DNA from: an uncultured Gammaproteobacteria bacterium
Lineage (GTDB): Bacteria > Pseudomonadota > Gammaproteobacteria > Pseudomonadales > Pseudohongiellaceae
Assembly (NCBI GenBank): GCA_913048385.1
Contig: CAJWVZ010000011.1
Coordinates: 21,335-85,334, forward strand
Length of the DNA stretch: 64,000 nucleotides
Direction: 5' to 3'
Notes under the pieces: model-generated
The model's input: the letters and a program-made list of their open reading frames with translations, nothing else
Told to the model about the DNA's origin: nothing
Database searches by the model: none
Shown here: positions 1 through 8,826 of the stretch, one piece after another
Numbering within the stretch: position 1 is the first letter of the stretch
How the letters are laid out: each line of letters begins with the position of its first letter
Translations under genes and position numbers: made by a program

Positions 1-727
1 TGTCCAACCAGTCAGAAAACTCAACTAAACAGTTCGGAAAGCTACTAAAAGTTGAAGATGCAACCCTATCTGCATAGTCATTCAAAGCCTCTACAGCAAG
101 CTTAAAACTTGTTTCACCTTTTTCCGTAATTAACTGAGAAAGCCGCTGAACACCAAGTTGGTTAGCTCCTATTTGAGCAGAAAAATCACCACAAAGCGCT
201 TCAAAAGAATTTTCTTTATCGAATACTAACGATCGCAGTGGCTCTTTCAAGTCTCGTTGAAGCTGACCGTTCCGATAAAGCAATGTTGGAGAGATTAATA
301 CTCCTTCTTCATCAATTCCTTGAGATAGAGGCATCGATCCCGGCGAAATAGATCCAATGTTGGCGTGATGCGCCCTGTTAGCAACAAAACCGACAAGAAT
401 CATATCGGGCACAAATACAGGACAAACGACAGTTACGTCTGGTAAGTGCGTCCCTCCCTTCGCTGGATCATTTAAGGCGAGAACGTCTCCTGGTTGCCAA
501 GCCCTGAACGAAACAAGATCACGCATTGTGTAAGCCATACTCCCCAGATGCACAGGAATGTGCGCCGCCTGTGCACAAAGCGACCCTTTTGCATCAAAGA
601 GGGCACAAGAAAAATCCAATCGATCTTTAATGTTGGGCGAAAAAGACGTGCGTCGCAAAACTAATCCCATCTCATCGCAAATAGAAGTGATTCGACCAGA
701 AAACAACCTAAGATCAACGGGGTTCAT
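1..727 (-). CDS. Hydantoinase B / oxoprolinase family protein (HyuB-like), 5' part only
   Basis: I translated the reverse strand by hand. An open frame runs without a stop from an ATG at 727 to the window edge (about 242 residues), so the gene is cut at its 3' end. It carries the HyuB signature in order: AHIPVHLGSM, then GDVLALNDPAKGGTHLPD, then ANRAHHANIGSISPGSMP. The His/Asp residues of these blocks match the family that hydrolyses hydantoins or, with a HyuA-type ATPase subunit, 5-oxoproline. A TAA stop lies just upstream of the ATG in frame, so 727 is the only plausible ATG start. The Shine-Dalgarno sequence is weak. It is divergent from argF. Whether a hyuA partner follows cannot be seen. 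The family call is firm; the substrate is not known. Confidence 0.9.
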   Translation of the reverse strand, partial: MNPVDLRLFSGRITSICDEMGLVLRRTSFSPNIKDRLDFSCALFDAKGSLCAQAAHIPVHLGSMAYTMRDLVSFRAWQPGDVLALNDPAKGGTHLPDVTVVCPVFVPDMILVGFVANRAHHANIGSISPGSMPLSQGIDEEGVLISPTLLYRNGQLQRDLKEPLRSLVFDKENSFEALCGDFSAQIGANQLGVQRLSQLITEKGETSFKLAVEALNDYADRVASSTFSSFPNCLVEFSDWLD

Positions 728-893
728 ATTCTTATTTTAAAATTCTCGGTAAAGTAGATTGTTGTGAGAAAGACAACTTAATACCATGTGGTTTTCGTTT
801 CAAAATCAGAATAACATAAGATTTGCTGAGGCGAACATAAATACACACCATCTTTATACGATAAAATTCAACCACACAGACGAGAGAAGTCCA

Positions 894-1793
894 TTGAATG
901 TAAAACATTTTTTATCGCTGCAAGATCTTACGGCTGATCAGCTACTAAAAATAGTTAATAGAGCTATTCTGTTAAAGAAAGAGCCAGATAAGGCTGAACA
1001 ATTTAAAAATAAAACCCTCGCTCTCATTTTTGAAAAGTCATCAACCAGAACCAGGGTTGCCTTTGAGGTTGCCATGCGTCAGCTAGATGGAGGCGCAATG
1101 TTTCTCTCAAACGCAGATTCTCAGTTTGGTCGCGGTGAACCTTTAGAGGACACCGCAAGAGTTCTGTCTAGAATGGTCGATTGCATTGCAATAAGAACCT
1201 TTTCACACGAGAAGTTAAAAACTTTTGCTGAACATTCCAAGGTACCCGTTATAAATGCGTTAACCGATCGCTTCCATCCCTGCCAACTGTTAGCTGATAT
1301 TCAGACATACAAAGAGCTTAGAGGAGATATCACCGGTAAAGTGGTGGCGTGGATAGGTGACGGCAATAACATGTGTAACTCGTACATCAACGCAGCCAAA
1401 TTACTCGATTTTGAGTTACGAATAGCATGCCCAAATGGATTCGAACCCGCACCGGATGTAGTCGCGAGGTCAAAAAGAAACTTAGTCCTAATTCAGGACC
1501 CACGCGAAGCAGCGACAAACTCTGACTTAATCGTAACAGATGTTTGGGCGTCGATGGGACAAGAGCATGAACAAGAAAGGCGTAAAGCAGCTTTTGAAAA
1601 TTATAAAGTAACGTCCGAAATAATGAGTCTCGCCAATTCCTCCGCTCTGTTCATGCATTGTTTGCCTGCTCATCGCGGTGAAGAGGTCAGTGGAGAGTTA
1701 CTAGACCATCCTGACAGCGTTGTTTGGGATGAAGCCGAAAATAGAATGCACTCTCAAAAAGCTCTGATAGAGTACCTGCTCCGAGGTGGCTAG
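894..1793 (+). CDS. argF: Ornithine carbamoyltransferase
   Basis: Catalyses carbamoyl phosphate + ornithine to citrulline in arginine synthesis; cytosolic trimer. The carbamoyl-phosphate motif SSTRTR, the HPCQLLADIQT block and the ornithine-binding HCLPAHRGEEV block are all present. The frame is open back to an ATG at 786, but the 36 residues before 894 resemble nothing in the family. OTCs of the roughly 300-residue class begin right at the stretch read here as NVKHFLSL. A TTG at 894 preceded by GAGAGAAG gives 299 residues and is my preferred start; the ATG at 786 (335 residues) is the alternative. A hairpin with a T-run follows at 1825-1859. The product is near certain, the start less so. 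Confidence 0.93.
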   Translation: MNVKHFLSLQDLTADQLLKIVNRAILLKKEPDKAEQFKNKTLALIFEKSSTRTRVAFEVAMRQLDGGAMFLSNADSQFGRGEPLEDTARVLSRMVDCIAIRTFSHEKLKTFAEHSKVPVINALTDRFHPCQLLADIQTYKELRGDITGKVVAWIGDGNNMCNSYINAAKLLDFELRIACPNGFEPAPDVVARSKRNLVLIQDPREAATNSDLIVTDVWASMGQEHEQERRKAAFENYKVTSEIMSLANSSALFMHCLPAHRGEEVSGELLDHPDSVVWDEAENRMHSQKALIEYLLRGG

Positions 1794-1824
1794 TGGGCGA
1801 AGAGAATTTGGGCAAAAAATCAAC

Positions 1825-1859
1825 AAGTCTAACCACTATATGTAGTGTTTAGACTTTTT
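1825..1859 (+). terminator. Intrinsic terminator of argF (overlaps an NrdR-box-like palindrome)
   Basis: Positions 1825-1832 pair with 1849-1856 (8 bp). After one C/T mismatch, 1834-1838 pair with 1843-1847 (5 bp) around a TATG loop. Five Ts follow (1855-1859). It lies 32 bases after the argF stop. The inner part, CTATATGTAG at 1836-1845, also resembles the NrdR operator core CWATATATWG with one mismatch, so the element may be read in two ways; termination is the simpler one. Confidence 0.6.
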
Positions 1860-2420
1860 AGGCTCCAATACTTCAAAATCGCATGCTATTAAACGAATAC
1901 ACAGATTGTGAACAATATAAGCAGCTATGCTAATAGGTGAGGTGTTCACTCGTAAGTCCCTTTATTTTGATTCAAGTTACTTAACAAAACCATCTCAGGT
2001 ATGAGAAAAGCCACAAGCAACGCCGTCCCGGTGTGAGTGCTAATGATACACATCATATCCACAAGGATGCCACAGAAAATCCACTTGCATTTCTTCAGCA
2101 ATATCACTATCTTGTAAGTATCATAAGCGAAACACCTAGATGTAGTGGTTAAGTAGCAATTTGAGGCACATAACGGCATCAAAAATAACTTTTAAAAAAA
2201 GGGAACAACAGAGCAATCCGATGCCTCCAGCCAATGCGTATCAACAATCGCGCAATATGGTAAGGGCAAAAACTTTAGCATTAAGCGATAGGCCTTGCTG
2301 GAAGAGACAAGAATAGGCTTTCCCTAATTTCGAGGGAACGCCAAAACCGAAAATTTAACAAGCTTACGAAAAAAAATAAGCGCAAAAAAATTATGGAAAA
2401 AACTAAAGGTTAGAAGCATT
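1860..2420. other. Long intergenic region upstream of nrdA, no gene recognised
   Basis: About 560 bases between the argF terminator and the nrdA operator. Short open frames on both strands have no recognisable protein features. The only structured element I see is an NrdR-box-like site at 2133-2149. The stretch 2340-2420 is very A-rich. It could hold the nrdA leader or a small RNA, but I cannot support either. Confidence 0.5.
2133..2149. promoter_or_regulatory. Weak NrdR-box-like site
   Basis: The core CTAGATGTAG at 2136-2145 matches the NrdR operator core CWATATATWG at eight of ten positions and sits in an imperfect palindrome. It lies exactly 300 bases after the similar core at 1836 and 289 before the perfect one at 2425. 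On its own it is weak evidence; it gains some weight from the other two sites. Confidence 0.3.
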
Positions 2421-2438
2421 CATACTATATATAGTATG
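2421..2438. promoter_or_regulatory. Candidate NrdR box upstream of nrdA
   Basis: A perfect 18-base palindrome, CATACTATATATAGTATG, ends 93 bases before the nrdA start. Its core CTATATATAG at 2425-2434 is a full match to CWATATATWG, the core of operators bound by the ATP/dATP-sensing repressor NrdR. No T-run follows, so it is not a terminator. NrdR sites normally come in pairs about three helical turns apart; I see no second box at that distance. Confidence 0.65.
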
Positions 2439-2531
2439 TAACAAGAAAACATGGAAAGAAAAGACTGCCCGAAGATGAAACACATGAATTAGAGACGGCG
2501 AAGAAAAACAAGGATAAAAGCGGAGTAAAGA

Positions 2532-5390
2532 ATGCAAATAGAGGCCAGCCCCACCAATCGAGGAAAAAACACCCAAGTATCATCACCCAGTAACCCTCCG
2601 AGTATACAAGCCACAGCACCGGGACAAATAAGAGTTATCAAGAGAAATGGGACCGTCGTAAGCTATGACCAGTCCAAGATAAATGTTGCTATAACAAAAG
2701 CGTTCCTAGCCGTAGAGGGAGGGAATGCAGCGGATTCGACCAGAATACACGAGTCAGTTTCAGAACTTTCAGCCCAAATAAGCGAGATTTTCGTTCGAAG
2801 AATGCCTTCTGGGGGCACAATTCATATTGAAGACATTCAGGATCAAGTAGAACTCGCTCTTATGAGGACTGGTGAACACAAGGTAGCAAGAAGCTATGTT
2901 ATCTACAGGGCCGAGCACGAAAGATTAAGAGGGGAACAAAAAGAAACGACTACGAACGATGAACTTAAAATAGAAGTAACGTTGGACAACGGCGAAAGAG
3001 CAAACCTTGATACAGAAAGGTTAAAAACGGTTATAGAAGAAGCCTGCGCTGGTCTGGAGGGCGTTTCAGCAGATACCATATTTAACGAGTCGTTTAAAAA
3101 CCTATATACCGGCGTAAAAATGGCTGACGTTCGAACCTCGCTTGTAATGACAGCTCGCACCATGGTGGAAAAAGACCCCAATTATTCTTACGTTACCGCT
3201 AGGCTGCTTATGGATACAATAAGAGCAGAGGCCCTCACATTTTTGGGAATTGCAGCGGAGGCAACCCAGTCTGAGATGCACTATCGGTATGGAGCCGCGC
3301 TAAAATCGTATATAGAAAAAGGGGTGGAACTAGAGCTCTTGTCACCTCACTTGCTAGAGTTTGATCTAAATGTTTTAGGAGAAGCACTTCAAGCTGAGAG
3401 AGATCAGCAATTCACATACCTCGGTTTGCAGACGCTTTACGACCGATATTTCATACATAGCGATGAGACGCGCTTTGAACTCCCACAAGTGTTTTTTATG
3501 CGTGTAGCCATGGGACTGGCCACTAACGAAGAAAAGAAGGAAGAGCGGGCAATAGAATTCTATAACCTGCTTTCAAGTTTTGATTATATGGTGTCCACTC
3601 CTCAGCTCTTCAATTCCGGAACACTTCGCCCTCAGCTATCGTCATGTTTCTTAACAACAGTCCCGGATGACCTTTTTGGTATTTACTCTGCGATTCGAGA
3701 CAACGCAATGCTATCGAAATGGGCAGGAGGTCTGGGAAACGACTGGACTCCGGTAAGAGCATTAGGAGCTCACATCAAGGGCACTAATGGAAAATCTCAG
3801 GGAATCGTCCCCTTCCTCAAAGTGGTTAACGATACCGCCGTTGCAGTCAATCAAGGAGGAAAGCGAAAAGGAGCCGTCTGTTCATATCTCGAAACTTGGC
3901 ATCTGGACATTGAAGAGTTCTTAGAACTTAGAAAAAACACGGGCGACGAGCGCCGCAGGGCGCACGACATGAATACAGCAAACTGGATTCCTGATTTATT
4001 CATGAAACGTGTCTTTAACGATCAGGAATGGACTCTCTTTACGCCCGATACGGTTCCAGAATTGCATGATCTGCATGGAAGCGCGTTCGAGAGAAAATAT
4101 GAAGACTATGAGCAAAGAGCGAAAGAGGGCCTGATTACCCCTCATAAGAAAATAAAGGCCAGTGATTTGTGGCGCAAGATGATTTCAATGCTATTTGAAA
4201 CAGGTCACCCGTGGATGACTTTTAAAGATTCTTGCAATGTTAGATCTCCACAACAACATGTAGGTAGTATTCACTCTTCAAACCTTTGCACGGAAATAAC
4301 ATTAAACACGAATAAAGATGAGGTGGCGGTTTGTAACCTAGGCTCCATCAACTTAATTAATCACGTCGATACTGACGGGTTGATGAAAGAAAAGGTGGCG
4401 AAAACAATAAAGACAGCGATACGAATGCTCGATAATGTGATTGACATTAATTATTATTCGATACCGCAAGCAAAAAATTCCAATTTAAAGCATCGCCCGA
4501 TTGGCATGGGAATAATGGGGTTTCAAGACGCCTTGTATTGCCAAAAGATTCCTTATGGCTCTGAGCAAGCCGTAACGTTTGCTGACACATCAATGGAGAT
4601 TATTAGCTATCACGCGATAACAGCTTCAAGTGATCTTGCAATAGAGCGCGGGAAATACGAATCCTACGAAGGGTCGCTTTGGGATCAAGGTAAGTTTCCT
4701 ATCGACTCTTTAGAGCTCCTTATAGCTGAAAGAGGTTCTGATTATGTGGACGTTAATCTAGACACGCGACTCGATTGGAACGCCTTAAGAGAAAAGGTAA
4801 AGAGAAGTGGAATGCGCAATTCCAACGTACTAGCAATTGCACCAACCGCCACTATAGCCAATATAACAGGGGTCTCACAATCAATAGAGCCCACATACCA
4901 AAATCTTTATGTAAAATCTAATTTATCAGGGGAGTTTACGGTCGTTAATCCATTTTTAGTTCGAGACCTGAAGGCTCTCGACTTATGGGATAGCGTTATG
5001 GTCAATGACCTAAAGTATTATGAAGGAAGCGTCCAAAAAATAGATCGGATCCCAGAAGATATTAAAGATATTTACTCTACTGCATTCGAAGTGGAGCCAA
5101 AGTGGCTTGTAGATGCTGCAAGCCGCCGGCAGAAATGGATTGACCAAGCTCAATCACTTAATTTGTACGTAGCAGGCGCGAGTGGGAAAAAGCTCGATAT
5201 AATGTACCGCATGGCGTGGCTCCGCGGTCTTAAAACGACTTACTATTTGCGAGCACTAGCTGCAACAACAACAGAAAAATCCACCGTTGCAGACAACAGT
5301 CTTAACAAAGTGTCGTCCGAACCAGTAGGCGCAGCACCCGTACCGCAAGCTTGTTCGTTAGATGACCCAGATTGCGAAGCATGTCAGTAA
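2532..5390 (+). CDS. nrdA: Class Ia ribonucleoside-diphosphate reductase, alpha subunit
   Basis: Large subunit that reduces ribonucleoside diphosphates to deoxyribonucleotides together with NrdB. 952 residues, close to the Pseudomonas NrdA and longer than the E. coli one because of two N-terminal ATP cones: roughly 33-130 (starting VIKRNGTVVSYDQSKI) and 148-235. The catalytic set is visible: the Cys of SSCFL, N-x-C-x-E in NLCTEITLN, the second redox Cys in AVCNLGSINL, and the tyrosine pair region PTYQNLYVKS. The C-terminal tail CSLDDPDCEACQ supplies the swinging-arm cysteines. The start has GGAGTAAAG ahead of the ATG. nrdB follows after 111 bases, probably one transcript, likely under NrdR control. 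Confidence 0.98.
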   Translation: MQIEASPTNRGKNTQVSSPSNPPSIQATAPGQIRVIKRNGTVVSYDQSKINVAITKAFLAVEGGNAADSTRIHESVSELSAQISEIFVRRMPSGGTIHIEDIQDQVELALMRTGEHKVARSYVIYRAEHERLRGEQKETTTNDELKIEVTLDNGERANLDTERLKTVIEEACAGLEGVSADTIFNESFKNLYTGVKMADVRTSLVMTARTMVEKDPNYSYVTARLLMDTIRAEALTFLGIAAEATQSEMHYRYGAALKSYIEKGVELELLSPHLLEFDLNVLGEALQAERDQQFTYLGLQTLYDRYFIHSDETRFELPQVFFMRVAMGLATNEEKKEERAIEFYNLLSSFDYMVSTPQLFNSGTLRPQLSSCFLTTVPDDLFGIYSAIRDNAMLSKWAGGLGNDWTPVRALGAHIKGTNGKSQGIVPFLKVVNDTAVAVNQGGKRKGAVCSYLETWHLDIEEFLELRKNTGDERRRAHDMNTANWIPDLFMKRVFNDQEWTLFTPDTVPELHDLHGSAFERKYEDYEQRAKEGLITPHKKIKASDLWRKMISMLFETGHPWMTFKDSCNVRSPQQHVGSIHSSNLCTEITLNTNKDEVAVCNLGSINLINHVDTDGLMKEKVAKTIKTAIRMLDNVIDINYYSIPQAKNSNLKHRPIGMGIMGFQDALYCQKIPYGSEQAVTFADTSMEIISYHAITASSDLAIERGKYESYEGSLWDQGKFPIDSLELLIAERGSDYVDVNLDTRLDWNALREKVKRSGMRNSNVLAIAPTATIANITGVSQSIEPTYQNLYVKSNLSGEFTVVNPFLVRDLKALDLWDSVMVNDLKYYEGSVQKIDRIPEDIKDIYSTAFEVEPKWLVDAASRRQKWIDQAQSLNLYVAGASGKKLDIMYRMAWLRGLKTTYYLRALAATTTEKSTVADNSLNKVSSEPVGAAPVPQACSLDDPDCEACQ

Positions 5391-5501
5391 ATTAGGGTAA
5401 GAGAGCGAACGGGATTCACTGGTAAAACAGACAAACGCTTGGCTTATTAAAGCTTAAGAAAATAAGAAACCAAACAGATTGAATAGTTAGAGGAAAAAAG
5501 A

Positions 5502-6749
5502 ATGTTGACATGGGAAGAGTTTGATAAAGAAAGTACTGGCCATGATTTCACTCCGGCAAAAATATCGAATCGAGATGAGAAAGTTAAACTTAATCCGGTA
5601 GATGGTGCGGAAGAAACCAGAAAGCCAGAAAACCTGAAAGAGAGTAGCGCAGACAACATTTTAAAAGCAATTGCAGATGACTTAGAAGAACTCGATGTCG
5701 CTGCCGGTCTAGCCGAACTAGAGGGAACAGCAACCCGAGTAGCTGTAGACGACAAGGCCATGATCAATTGCCGAGCTGATCTTAACCAGCTCGTCCCATT
5801 CAAATACGATTGGGCCTGGCAGAAGTACCTAGACGGCAGTGCAAATCATTGGATGCCTCAAGAAGTCAACATGACTGCAGACATCGCTCTCTGGAAGACC
5901 CCTGACGGTTTAACCGATGACGAACGACTAATTGTTAAGAGAAACTTAGGTTTCTTTTCAACGGCCGACTCATTAGTGGCCAATAACCTAGTACTAGCAA
6001 TTTATAGACTTATAACCAATCCTGAGTGTAGACAGTACATTCTTCGACAAGCGTTTGAGGAAGCTATACACACTCACGCATACCAGTACTGTATAGAGTC
6101 CCTTTCAATGGACGAAGGCGAAATCTTTAATATGTATCACGAGGTACCCTCCGTCGCGAAAAAGGCAGCATGGGGCTTAAAATACACTCAACAACTAAGT
6201 GATCCAAAATTTGAGACTGGAACCATAGAGAATGATCAAGCGCTACTTAAAAATCTCATCGCATTTTATTGCTGTCTGGAAGGTATTTTCTTTTATTGCG
6301 GATTTACTCAGATATTATCGATGGGCAGGCGTAATAAAATGACAGGGACTTGCGAACAATTTCAATACATTTTGCGCGACGAGTCCATGCATCTTAATTT
6401 TGGCATAGACATGATCAATCAAATAAAATTAGAGAACCCAAATTTATGGACAGAGGAGTTACAGCAGCAGGCAACTCAAATGATTCTACAAGCAACACAG
6501 CTTGAAATTGATTATGCGAGAGACACAATGCCTCGAGGTGTCCTCGGGATGAACGCCGCAATGATGGAAGAGTATCTTCAGTTTATTGCGAACCGACGTC
6601 TCGCCCAAATAGGATTAAAAGAACAATTTAACGCTGCAGAGAACCCCTTTCCGTGGATGTCTGAAATTATGGATTTACGCAAAGAAAAGAATTTTTTTGA
6701 AACAAGAGTCATCGAGTATCAAACTGGAGGAGCATTGACGTGGGATTAA
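5502..6749 (+). CDS. nrdB: Class Ia ribonucleotide reductase, beta subunit (diiron-tyrosyl radical)
   Basis: Small subunit that houses the diiron-oxo centre and tyrosyl radical used by NrdA. 415 residues, the length of the Pseudomonas protein, including a roughly 100-residue N-terminal extension absent from E. coli NrdB. Iron ligands are E187-x-x-H190, E261 and E295-x-x-H298 (DESMH). The radical tyrosine fits Y194, four residues after H190, as in E. coli Y122. SD-like AGAGGAAAAAAG stands before the ATG. It follows nrdA after 111 bases. Confidence 0.97.
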   Translation: MLTWEEFDKESTGHDFTPAKISNRDEKVKLNPVDGAEETRKPENLKESSADNILKAIADDLEELDVAAGLAELEGTATRVAVDDKAMINCRADLNQLVPFKYDWAWQKYLDGSANHWMPQEVNMTADIALWKTPDGLTDDERLIVKRNLGFFSTADSLVANNLVLAIYRLITNPECRQYILRQAFEEAIHTHAYQYCIESLSMDEGEIFNMYHEVPSVAKKAAWGLKYTQQLSDPKFETGTIENDQALLKNLIAFYCCLEGIFFYCGFTQILSMGRRNKMTGTCEQFQYILRDESMHLNFGIDMINQIKLENPNLWTEELQQQATQMILQATQLEIDYARDTMPRGVLGMNAAMMEEYLQFIANRRLAQIGLKEQFNAAENPFPWMSEIMDLRKEKNFFETRVIEYQTGGALTWD

Positions 6750-6795
6750 ATGGCGGGAAACTGACCTCTGCCCAAAACACAAAGAAGGAAATAAC

Positions 6796-7134
6796 TTGAA
6801 AGAGAAAAAGTACAGGCGCACTGATCCGAGCAGCACGCTGATCACACTTGATCAACTCAGCCAGACCATCGAGGTTATGACAAACGTAGTGAATCGTCTG
6901 CGTGAGCATCTTAGCGAACAGGTTTTACAGAACACAAGTCACGACACGAAGAACAGTGAGGATGATAGCGAAGGAAAGGATCTTTCAGCCGTAAAGGAAA
7001 AAAAAACAAGTGTCGCGCTGGTTGCTCAAGAATTATCCGAAACAATCCAAAAAATAAACGAGAAAAGTATAGTTATTGAAATTCGTAATGAAAGCTATGC
7101 GAAAAAAGATGATGATCCAACCACCCTCCACTAG
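6796..7134 (+). CDS. Small charged, probably coiled-coil protein of unknown function
   Basis: 112 residues starting at a TTG with AAGGAA about six bases upstream, 46 bases after nrdB. I recognise no family. The protein is very hydrophilic, with helical heptad-like stretches at about 14-45 and 70-100 and a low-complexity acidic linker between. There is no signal peptide or membrane segment. Its position suggests co-transcription with nrdAB, but no role follows from that. The clear ribosome-binding site favours a real gene; the low-complexity sequence leaves some doubt. Confidence 0.5.
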   Translation: MKEKKYRRTDPSSTLITLDQLSQTIEVMTNVVNRLREHLSEQVLQNTSHDTKNSEDDSEGKDLSAVKEKKTSVALVAQELSETIQKINEKSIVIEIRNESYAKKDDDPTTLH

Positions 7135-7197
7135 CAGTAAAATGGCATACATTTACCACGCAACAGTGATGTTTTTTGTTTCGACTGACCCATCCAT

Positions 7198-7800
7198 ATG
7201 ACAGCGGTCGTTGGAGCATTAGTGCTCGCTGCTGGATATAGTCGTCGATTTGAGGGCCAAAAACTAACTGCTACAATAAATAAAAAAAATCCAATCACCG
7301 TGTATGAAGAAACAATTAACCAGCTTGCAAACGCATATCCCGAGATCTCCCATATTATAGCCATAATACAAAAAGGGGCTCCATCCAAACTACCATTAAC
7401 TAAAGCAACAACAATCGAGTACCCCTCTGATCAAATTGGAATAGGAGAGTCAATAGCGTTTGGATCGCAATATATATCATCATGGGAAGGTTGTTTAATT
7501 TGCTTAGCGGATATGCCCTTCATTCGGACAGAAACATATAAAGCAATTGCCAGCCGGGTAACTGCAACGAACATAGTAATTCCAAAATTTAACGGAATCG
7601 TGGGGAATCCGATCGCATTCGGAAAAGATCATTTCCAAGTGCTGAATGAATTAAAAGGCGACGAGGGTGCTCGAAAAGTCCTAAAAAACCATCAAAACCT
7701 TACATTAGAGGTAGAAACTAACGACCCAGGGGTGTTATATGACATCGATACACCTAACGACTTATTGAATGCGGAGAGACGATTCGCGGGTCTTGAATAG
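7198..7800 (+). CDS. MobA/MocA-like nucleotidyltransferase (molybdenum cofactor cytidylyl/guanylyltransferase family)
   Basis: 200 residues, the usual length for MocA-type enzymes that transfer CMP or GMP to the molybdopterin cofactor. Seen: the nucleotide-binding start LVLAAGYSRRF with a following lysine, the metal site CLADMPF, the GNPIAFGKDHF block and the GDEGARKVL segment, ending with the D-I-D-T-P sequence typical of this group. There is no strong SD before the ATG. An XdhC-type maturation factor at 19614-20600 belongs to the same pathway, but no molybdenum hydroxylase is in the window. Family firm; whether it uses CTP or GTP is not decidable here. Confidence 0.82.
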   Translation: MTAVVGALVLAAGYSRRFEGQKLTATINKKNPITVYEETINQLANAYPEISHIIAIIQKGAPSKLPLTKATTIEYPSDQIGIGESIAFGSQYISSWEGCLICLADMPFIRTETYKAIASRVTATNIVIPKFNGIVGNPIAFGKDHFQVLNELKGDEGARKVLKNHQNLTLEVETNDPGVLYDIDTPNDLLNAERRFAGLE

Positions 7801-7922
7801 AACAACAAAATCCAGGCAAGGACAAGGGTTGAAGTTAGAGTTAGAGCATCATTTATTGCGAGCCAAACTACCTACTGACATTCCTATAAGCCAGTCATGC
7901 ACACCTAGAGGTAAGAAATCCG

Positions 7923-8759
7923 ATGACGATGACGATAAAGAACAAACATCAGATACTCGCAATACTAACTATTTTGTTTTTTTTCATGACAACGTCGTTG
8001 CGTGCAGGAACTGCTTCCGCAAAAAAAGCAATGCAAAATGGAAGCAATCCATTAATCGTAATGCATACTGAATTTGGATCGATCTATATTGAATTATTTC
8101 CTGATGAAGCTCCGAGAAACGTCAAATATTTTCTACAATTGATTAGGGGTGAAATATCCAGCAAGTCTGCTCCGGATTTTTCCCCAAGGTACCTCGACAA
8201 TCGTCTATTTGAAAACTCGATACCAAGCATTTTAGTGCAAGGCGGAGACTCTCGCTCTCATCCTTTTGGCGCACCAACTGCCCAACCAGAAATAGATATC
8301 AGCGCTAAAGCTCTCGGGCTTGATAAGACACCTCTAATTAACGCCGATGGTTTACTTCATCCAAATTTGGCTATAACAAGTAAAGACGATTACGAAGAGA
8401 AATTACTAAAACCTTTTTTGAAAAAAAACAACATAATGTCCACTGACATGATAAAAGAAAATCAATTTATTTTATTCGAGAGCCTCAGAAATTTAACACT
8501 TGAAGATGGCTTAAAACTTCAAGGACTAACATTCACAGATAGTTTGGACTCGAGGATGATTTCCCGAGGAACTCTTGTGCTGAGTGAACCGGGTGGGCCA
8601 GGATTTTTGCTAACTCTTAAAAGTCTGCCCCACCTCAACGGGCGTCTTACGGTAATTGGGAAGATAGTTGAAGGAATCACCTTTGCTGACGAAATTTCTC
8701 AAAGAAAAGGAGAATCAAAAACTCCTGTGTCTTTATACTCAACCCGAGTAATTCAATAA
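7923..8759 (+). CDS. Periplasmic cyclophilin-type peptidyl-prolyl isomerase with large insertion
   Basis: 278 residues with a signal peptide (charged start, hydrophobic 10-24, cleavage near residue 33). The mature part begins with the cyclophilin strand IVMHTEFGSIYIELFPDEAP and the NVKYFLQLI helix, has the ILVQGGDSRSHPFG block corresponding to the catalytic FMIQGGD region, and ends with LTVIGKIVEGITFADEIS. Between the halves lies about 90 residues of extra, mostly helical sequence (roughly 135-215), so it is longer than the usual 165-200. Probably assists folding in the envelope. The active-site arginine is not evident, so catalysis is uncertain. Convergent with dinG. Confidence 0.82.
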   Translation: MTMTIKNKHQILAILTILFFFMTTSLRAGTASAKKAMQNGSNPLIVMHTEFGSIYIELFPDEAPRNVKYFLQLIRGEISSKSAPDFSPRYLDNRLFENSIPSILVQGGDSRSHPFGAPTAQPEIDISAKALGLDKTPLINADGLLHPNLAITSKDDYEEKLLKPFLKKNNIMSTDMIKENQFILFESLRNLTLEDGLKLQGLTFTDSLDSRMISRGTLVLSEPGGPGFLLTLKSLPHLNGRLTVIGKIVEGITFADEISQRKGESKTPVSLYSTRVIQ

Positions 8760-8826
8760 AGCATGGACTTATGAGCGGAAGCGATGTTTTTGTCAAAAAT
8801 ATAAATCTGATTAATCGCTCCCAGCC

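Noticed and set aside
728..745. AT-rich near-palindrome as an ArgR box between the HyuB-like gene and argF
   Set aside because: Half-sites are not inverted as TGAAT/ATTCA; only A/T richness matches.
1946..2182. 78-codon minus-strand open frame upstream of nrdA
   Set aside because: No ribosome-binding site, cysteine-rich random-looking sequence, and it runs across the NrdR-like site.
7198..7800. MobA-like gene as CofC/FbiD of the F420 pathway
   Set aside because: The LAAGYSRRF start and GNPIAFG block are those of MocA/MobA, not of phospholactate guanylyltransferase.
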